Virus record (IMG/VR): IMGVR_UViG_3300027777_001479
Span: 1-63,406 of that record
Source of the DNA: a virus
Direction: 5' to 3' (one strand)
Length of the DNA stretch: 63,406 nt
A program made the position numbers and the translations under genes. This document shows, in pieces, positions 60,037 through 63,406 of this stretch; position 1 is the first letter of the stretch, and each line of letters begins with the position of its first letter. Below the pieces are notes generated by a model, which did no database searches, was not told where the DNA came from, and saw only the letters and a program-made list of their open reading frames with translations.

Positions 60037-60765
60037 TTATTTATTCAAATAATCGGACAATCTATTCATTAAGTCAAGCGATTTTGATCCTGTTTCACCA
60101 ATTTGTCTTTCGGCGTTAATTCTTTTTTCTTCGTCAAGATTTTCTTCAAAGTTTAATCTTTCTTTTGGGTCACTAAAAAGATATGCTCCTGGCGTTGATG
60201 GTGAAGATACTAAGTCAAAACAGATTAATTCAAAATCATCTTGAACCTCATTTTGTTCTCCAACCTTTTTAAGTGATCCCACACCACGAGAAGATATACC
60301 CAACGTTACACCTTGTCTTAAATAGTTTGCTGCCAAATCACCTTTGGTTGATACAATACCTCTTTCGTGAAAACCTGGACTTGTTAATAATTTTAACTTA
60401 CCTAAAAGAACTGGACCTTCCCACCATATTTCGGTAATAAGATGAGAAACTCTATCAAGGTCGATTAAAGATGATTCAGGGTGATTCAACTCAGAAAGAG
60501 AAGTTCCTTTATCAATTATTTTTTTATAATTCTCAGATTCTCTTTTAAGAATTTTTTCGGGATATATTCTTCCGTTTCTATTTGGGGTGTTATATTTTTG
60601 AAGAACCGCATAAAACTCAAATGGTTTTGAATGATCCAACATATTTTTACTTTCTCTAATCATTTGAAGATTTCTTCTTTCGTTTGGATCGATATATCCA
60701 GCGTCATATTCAACAAGAATTCCTTTTCCTGATTCTCTTGGTCCTAAAATTTTATAATTTTCCAT
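60037..60765 (-). CDS. gp21: Prohead protease, gp21-like
   Basis: A 242-residue serine protease of the T4 gp21/U9 class. FEFYAVLQKYNTPNRNGRIY leads to the catalytic His in SELNHPESS (H95), and the Ser in TLGISSRGVGS (S158/S159). VQDDFELICFDLVSSPSTPGA then carries the Asp and substrate-binding loop. It matures head proteins by cutting after (I/L)-x-E, a site seen in this window in gp23 and in three small proteins. The C-terminal 45 residues are an acidic helix, possibly self-removed. Confidence 0.9.
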   Translation of the reverse strand: MENYKILGPRESGKGILVEYDAGYIDPNERRNLQMIRESKNMLDHSKPFEFYAVLQKYNTPNRNGRIYPEKILKRESENYKKIIDKGTSLSELNHPESSLIDLDRVSHLITEIWWEGPVLLGKLKLLTSPGFHERGIVSTKGDLAANYLRQGVTLGISSRGVGSLKKVGEQNEVQDDFELICFDLVSSPSTPGAYLFSDPKERLNFEENLDEEKRINAERQIGETGSKSLDLMNRLSDYLNK

Positions 60766-60780
60766 TAAGTATTTTTATAT

Positions 60781-60787
60781 ATAAATA
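60781..60787 (-). promoter_or_regulatory. TATTTAT motif upstream of protease gene
   Basis: Minus-strand TTTAATATTTATATATAAAA, 15 bases before the ATG at 60765. It overlaps the stop of the upstream gene. Confidence 0.4.
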
Positions 60788-61255
60788 TTAAATAGTTTCA
60801 ATTTCTTTTTTTATTGGTTTTTGATTACCATTTTTTGTTAGATAACATTTGAAATATTTGTTTTTTGCCAACACATCACCATATACATTTTTGATTAAAC
60901 TTTTTACATATTTTTTTAATTTTGGTGATTTGAAATCCATAGATTCTAATAAAAATAGATTAATTTCTAAATTCATAAAAGATTTCTTTTTTGGTTGAAG
61001 TCCGCTTGTTCTAAGATCTAGATCAACTATAAATTTTGTGTCGAATACTTCTTTGTTTATTTTATCTAAAACTGTGTGTTTGACTGATCTTGACATATTT
61101 AACACAACTCGATTCCAATTTTCTACCTCGTCTTTTGGTTCAACCCATGTTTGTATGTTTATAAAAATCGATTTTAGATTTTGAGAGTCTATTGTCCCAT
61201 AATTAGATTTAAATGTTCGGTAACCAGTTAATTTGGTAGTTTTTCCTTTTTTCAT
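60788..61255 (-). CDS. Head-cassette protein of unknown function
   Basis: A 155-residue basic protein: KTTKLTGYRTFKSNYGTIDS, then IFINIQTWVEPKDEVENWNR and VVLNMSRSVKHTVLDK. The C-terminus is Lys-rich. The pattern of alternating strands and helices suggests a compact fold, but no family is recognised. It lies between the portal side and gp21, where T4 has gp67/gp68, but no similarity to these is visible. Confidence 0.6.
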   Translation of the reverse strand: MKKGKTTKLTGYRTFKSNYGTIDSQNLKSIFINIQTWVEPKDEVENWNRVVLNMSRSVKHTVLDKINKEVFDTKFIVDLDLRTSGLQPKKKSFMNLEINLFLLESMDFKSPKLKKYVKSLIKNVYGDVLAKNKYFKCYLTKNGNQKPIKKEIETI

Positions 61256-61309
61256 ATATTTTTTCCATATGCTAATTGTTTATTTTGTTATAATTGTAAT
61301 CAATTATTA

Positions 61310-61316
61310 TATTTAT
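61310..61316 (+). promoter_or_regulatory. TATTTAT motif upstream of the bS21 gene
   Basis: Plus-strand TTATATTTATATCAAAC, 20 bases before the ATG at 61337, in an 81-base divergent gap. The leader to the ATG (aacaagaaaaaaaatt) has no Shine-Dalgarno sequence. Confidence 0.4.
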
Positions 61317-61336
61317 ATCAAACAAGAAAAAAAATT

Positions 61337-61525
61337 ATGTTAATTGTTGAAGTTAAAAATGGGAACATCGAAAAATCTTTAAAAAATTTAAAGGGAAAAA
61401 TAATTCGTACCAAACAAAATGCTATTTTATTTGACAGAAAAGAATTTGTTAAACCATCGGTTAAAATACGGGAAGGTAAAAAGAAAGCGGTCTATATTCA
61501 GAAATTAAAATCTAATAAAGATTAA
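61337..61525 (+). CDS. rpsU: Phage-encoded ribosomal protein bS21
   Basis: A 62-residue bS21 homologue: MLIVEVKNGNIEKSLKNLKG, then RKEFVKPSVKIREGKKKAVY and IQKLKSN. The KEF-x-KPS and A-x-YIQ patterns match the Bacteroidota type. Y53 corresponds to the Tyr (Y54 in Flavobacterium, as I recall) that contacts the anti-Shine-Dalgarno end of 16S rRNA. It is the only plus-strand gene inside the minus-strand head module and overlaps the next gene's end by four bases. Phage S21 could swap into host ribosomes and alter which messages start well. No Shine-Dalgarno sequence is present, unlike host rpsU copies reported in this phylum. Confidence 0.85.
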   Translation: MLIVEVKNGNIEKSLKNLKGKIIRTKQNAILFDRKEFVKPSVKIREGKKKAVYIQKLKSNKD

Positions 61526-62238
61526 AGACTTTCGTTAAGTTGTTTTAACTTGTAAAAATTTAATTCTGTAAAAGATTCTGTTTGAATTTTTTCTAAAACT
61601 TGATTAATAGTTTTGATTGTATCAGAATCTTTTTCATTATCTTTTTGATTTGTTAATTTTTCAATTACTAAATCTTTAGTTTCATTATAATTCTCAACCA
61701 AAGTGTCTTTTGGGGTGTTCAAAATCTTTTTTAATTCTTTTCTTTCAGATTCACTCAAAGTAGAAATAAAGTTTGATATTGTTTTATTAGCAACAGACAC
61801 CATAGACTTCAAGGGAACTTTAATAATATCTTTTTTTTCTATTTCAGGTTTTTTTAAACTTTCTAAAATTATTTTTTTACTTTTGATTTTGTTTTCTAAA
61901 GTTAGAACACTTGTGGAAAATAAATTATCAATTTTTTCATAATTGTTTTCACATTTTTGATGACCAACCCACGCATTTAATTCTCTTAAGTGTAGTGGGT
62001 TAACTTTGTTGATCAAATTTTCATACGCAACAATTGATTCATTTATAAATTCATATGCAACGTTTTCTGAAAGTCCTTTTTTATTTGACAACTGATCATA
62101 TAAGAAAAAAAGTTTTGAGATGTTTTTATTTTTCAAAACCAATTCTTCGAAAATAAAAATATTTTCTTTGAATGAATTTTTTTTATATGACTCAACAAGT
62201 TGATTTTCTATTTTTGATTTTAATTCTCCGACTTTCAT
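61522..62238 (-). CDS. Head-cassette protein, helical, function unknown
   Basis: A 238-residue, Lys/Glu-rich, almost wholly helical protein (KSKIENQLVESYKKNSFKEN; NVAYEFINESIVAYENLINK; PLHLRELNAWVGHQKCENNY). No family is recognised. It lies in the portal-to-protease interval and is probably a structural or assembly protein. Its end overlaps that of the bS21 gene by four bases, tail to tail. Confidence 0.6.
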   Translation of the reverse strand: MKVGELKSKIENQLVESYKKNSFKENIFIFEELVLKNKNISKLFFLYDQLSNKKGLSENVAYEFINESIVAYENLINKVNPLHLRELNAWVGHQKCENNYEKIDNLFSTSVLTLENKIKSKKIILESLKKPEIEKKDIIKVPLKSMVSVANKTISNFISTLSESERKELKKILNTPKDTLVENYNETKDLVIEKLTNQKDNEKDSDTIKTINQVLEKIQTESFTELNFYKLKQLNESL

Positions 62239-62253
62239 TTTTTTGTTTTTATA

Positions 62254-62260
62254 ATAAATA
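62254..62260 (-). promoter_or_regulatory. TATTTAT motif upstream of 238-aa gene
   Basis: Minus-strand CTTGATATTTATTATAAAAAC, 15 bases before the ATG at 62238. Confidence 0.4.
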
Positions 62261-62716
62261 TCAAGTTAATTTATTTATTTCATCAATATCGGTATCTGTT
62301 GTTTCTTCATCATACTCTTCTCTATCAATCATTTCACCTTCCCACCAATCATCACCAAACCAAGAAATAAAATCATTAACATCATCTTCGTCTTCAAAAT
62401 AACTATTAACTTCATTTTTCCAATATTCTCTAATACTAACGTTAGCATATCTTTTAGTTATTACTTCATATGTGTGAAGTTCTGGAATTTTTATTTTTTC
62501 AGTAGCAAAATTAGGGTTTAACTTGTATAATGCCAAAATAAATCCTAAATCATCTTGATCGATTGATATACCAATATCATCAAAAATATCTCTTATTATT
62601 TTTTGATTAGCATGCGAAATTAAATCTCCATTTCGACCAAATCGATCAATATCGTCATACATTCGTTTTAGAATGAATTTAAAATTTTTTTCTGGTAATT
62701 TTTCTAATTTACTCAT
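62261..62716 (-). CDS. Acidic head-cassette protein, function unknown
   Basis: A 151-residue protein: FKFILKRMYDDIDRFGRNGD near the start, then HANQKIIRDIFDDIGISIDQ and a strongly acidic end (YFEDEDDVNDFISWFGDDWW). No family is recognised. It lies between the portal and the next head gene. A TATTTAT motif sits four bases before its ATG. Confidence 0.6.
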   Translation of the reverse strand: MSKLEKLPEKNFKFILKRMYDDIDRFGRNGDLISHANQKIIRDIFDDIGISIDQDDLGFILALYKLNPNFATEKIKIPELHTYEVITKRYANVSIREYWKNEVNSYFEDEDDVNDFISWFGDDWWEGEMIDREEYDEETTDTDIDEINKLT

Positions 62717-62720
62717 ATCT

Positions 62721-62727
62721 ATAAATA
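62721..62727 (-). promoter_or_regulatory. TATTTAT motif upstream of acidic head gene
   Basis: Minus-strand GACTAATATTTATAGAT ends at the ATG at 62716. It overlaps the spacer to the portal stop. Confidence 0.35.
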
Positions 62728-63406
62728 TTAGTCACCAAGAAGTTTTGACAACTGATCGTCTAAATCACCTAAAGAACTATTAACTTTTTGAAAATCTAAA
62801 AACTCATCCTCATCAAAATCATCTTCCATTGACTCTAAAATCAATTTATTTTTATCTTTTTTGAATGACTCAGGAATTGGTGGTCCTGCCTCACCACCTT
62901 CAGGTCCTGCAGGGGGAGGAGGAGCTCCACCACCCGCTTCACCGCCAGCAGGAGGTGCTCCGCCACCAGAAGGTGTTCCTCCTGTCACTGGTTGATAAAG
63001 TCTATCTACGGTACTGAAAATACCTGTTTTAGTAATGATTGTTGCCGTATTATCAAGTTCAGCAGAAACCGCTCTTTCCATTCTAATTTGCAACAATTCA
63101 TTTTTAATTTCATCATCAGAGAACCCAAAAATGTGTTTTTTGGCCCAAGTTGCTGATGTTGGTTGAATTGATTTAGCGATTTCACTAACCATATCTTTAT
63201 ACAATGTTACTTTTTCTTTCCAAACATCAATCATTAAAAGATCTGCTTGTTTTGAAGGGTTTGTAAGTTGTAATGTGAAATTTGATAATTCATCTTCAAA
63301 ACCCATTAAATATAAATGGATGATTGCAATTTTATTCATTTCAGAAATTGCAGATTTTTGAATTCTATTAATTGTTCTTGCAAAACGAATATCCAATAAT
63401 GATAAA
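62728..63406 (-). CDS. gp20: Portal protein C-terminus, gp20-like (partial)
   Basis: The frame is open to the right edge, so only the last 225 codons are seen; an in-frame TTG at 63396 is not a start. The helical core (FARTINRIQKSAISEMNKIA, then LYLMGFEDELSNFTLQLTNP and MVSEIAKSI) and the following TSATWAKKHIFGFSDDEIKN match the C-terminal half of T4 gp20-type portals. A Pro/Gly-rich segment (GGTPSGGGAPPAGG) and an acidic end (DDFDEDEFLDF) follow, an added tail not present in T4. The portal is the dodecameric DNA entry ring. Confidence 0.82.
   Translation of the reverse strand, partial: LSLLDIRFARTINRIQKSAISEMNKIAIIHLYLMGFEDELSNFTLQLTNPSKQADLLMIDVWKEKVTLYKDMVSEIAKSIQPTSATWAKKHIFGFSDDEIKNELLQIRMERAVSAELDNTATIITKTGIFSTVDRLYQPVTGGTPSGGGAPPAGGEAGGGAPPPPAGPEGGEAGPPIPESFKKDKNKLILESMEDDFDEDEFLDFQKVNSSLGDLDDQLSKLLGD

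Noticed and set aside
63394-63396. TTG at 63396 as the start of a complete 222-residue gene
   Set aside because: The frame stays open to the window edge and the sequence matches the inner part of a portal protein, so it is a partial gene.
1-63406. Alternative genetic code with TGA read as Trp
   Set aside because: TGA ends many genes here (for example at 4241, 29176, 35678 and 51761), TGG serves for Trp throughout, and only one gene has an internal TGA.
1-63406. tRNA genes
   Set aside because: No cloverleaf-like segment with a T-loop GTTCGA-type motif was found in the gaps; a covariance-model search was not possible.

Overview
The window is part of the genome of a large, AT-rich, T4-like tailed phage (myovirus), most likely one that infects a member of the Bacteroidota. 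The T4-type evidence is a run of head genes on the minus strand at the right end: portal gp20 C-terminus, prohead protease gp21, scaffold gp22 and major capsid protein gp23. A gp55-like late sigma factor, a gp5-like baseplate protein, PhoH, dUTPase and a DEDDy exonuclease support it. The host guess rests on start regions that are A-rich and lack Shine-Dalgarno sequences, and on a phage copy of ribosomal protein bS21 whose C-terminus looks Bacteroidota-type. No tRNA, CRISPR array, integrase or replication origin was seen.

Layout. (1) 1-23.7 kb, mostly minus strand: adhesin and fibre genes with Pro-Thr repeats, a 986-residue collagen-like fibre, a 915-residue coiled-coil fibre and LamG-like proteins. 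Glycosyltransferase genes are interleaved, including a three-domain GT4 / autotransporter-heptosyltransferase / FkbM fusion at 7553-10426. (2) 23.8-26.4 kb, plus strand: five small genes of mostly unknown function, one WYL-like. (3) 26.5-29.3 kb: an endonuclease remnant, a glycosyltransferase gene interrupted by an in-frame TGA inside a strong hairpin, an exonuclease and dUTPase. (4) 29.3-43.3 kb: a tightly packed, largely overlapping sugar operon with GT2, GT4, GT10, GT11 and other transferases, a cupin, FkbM, an acyltransferase, two SGNH-like proteins, a nucleotidyltransferase, a HAD-kinase fusion, a DegT-like protein and GDP-mannose 4,6-dehydratase. (5) 43.4-47.7 kb: PhoH, a HAD-like protein, two more transferases and the late sigma factor. 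(6) 47.7-54.2 kb: baseplate and virion genes. (7) 54.2-56.1 kb: an HNH gene and small genes. (8) 56.2-63.4 kb, minus strand: the head module, with the bS21 gene inserted on the plus strand.

How it may fit together (inference). The head and tail modules are standard T4-type and would be switched on by the gp55-like sigma factor. A TATTTAT motif recurs just upstream of many structural genes on both strands and is a candidate control element. Some 17 glycosyltransferase domains, a fucose-precursor enzyme and two fucosyltransferase families sit beside Thr/Ser-rich fibres. This suggests the phage glycosylates its own virion proteins or remodels host surface glycans. Three small proteins begin with short amphipathic helices ending in a gp21-type cleavage site and may be packaged internal proteins. 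The most unusual items are the TGA-in-hairpin gene at 26604-27848, the phage bS21 gene, the heptosyltransferase fusion and these possible packaged proteins.
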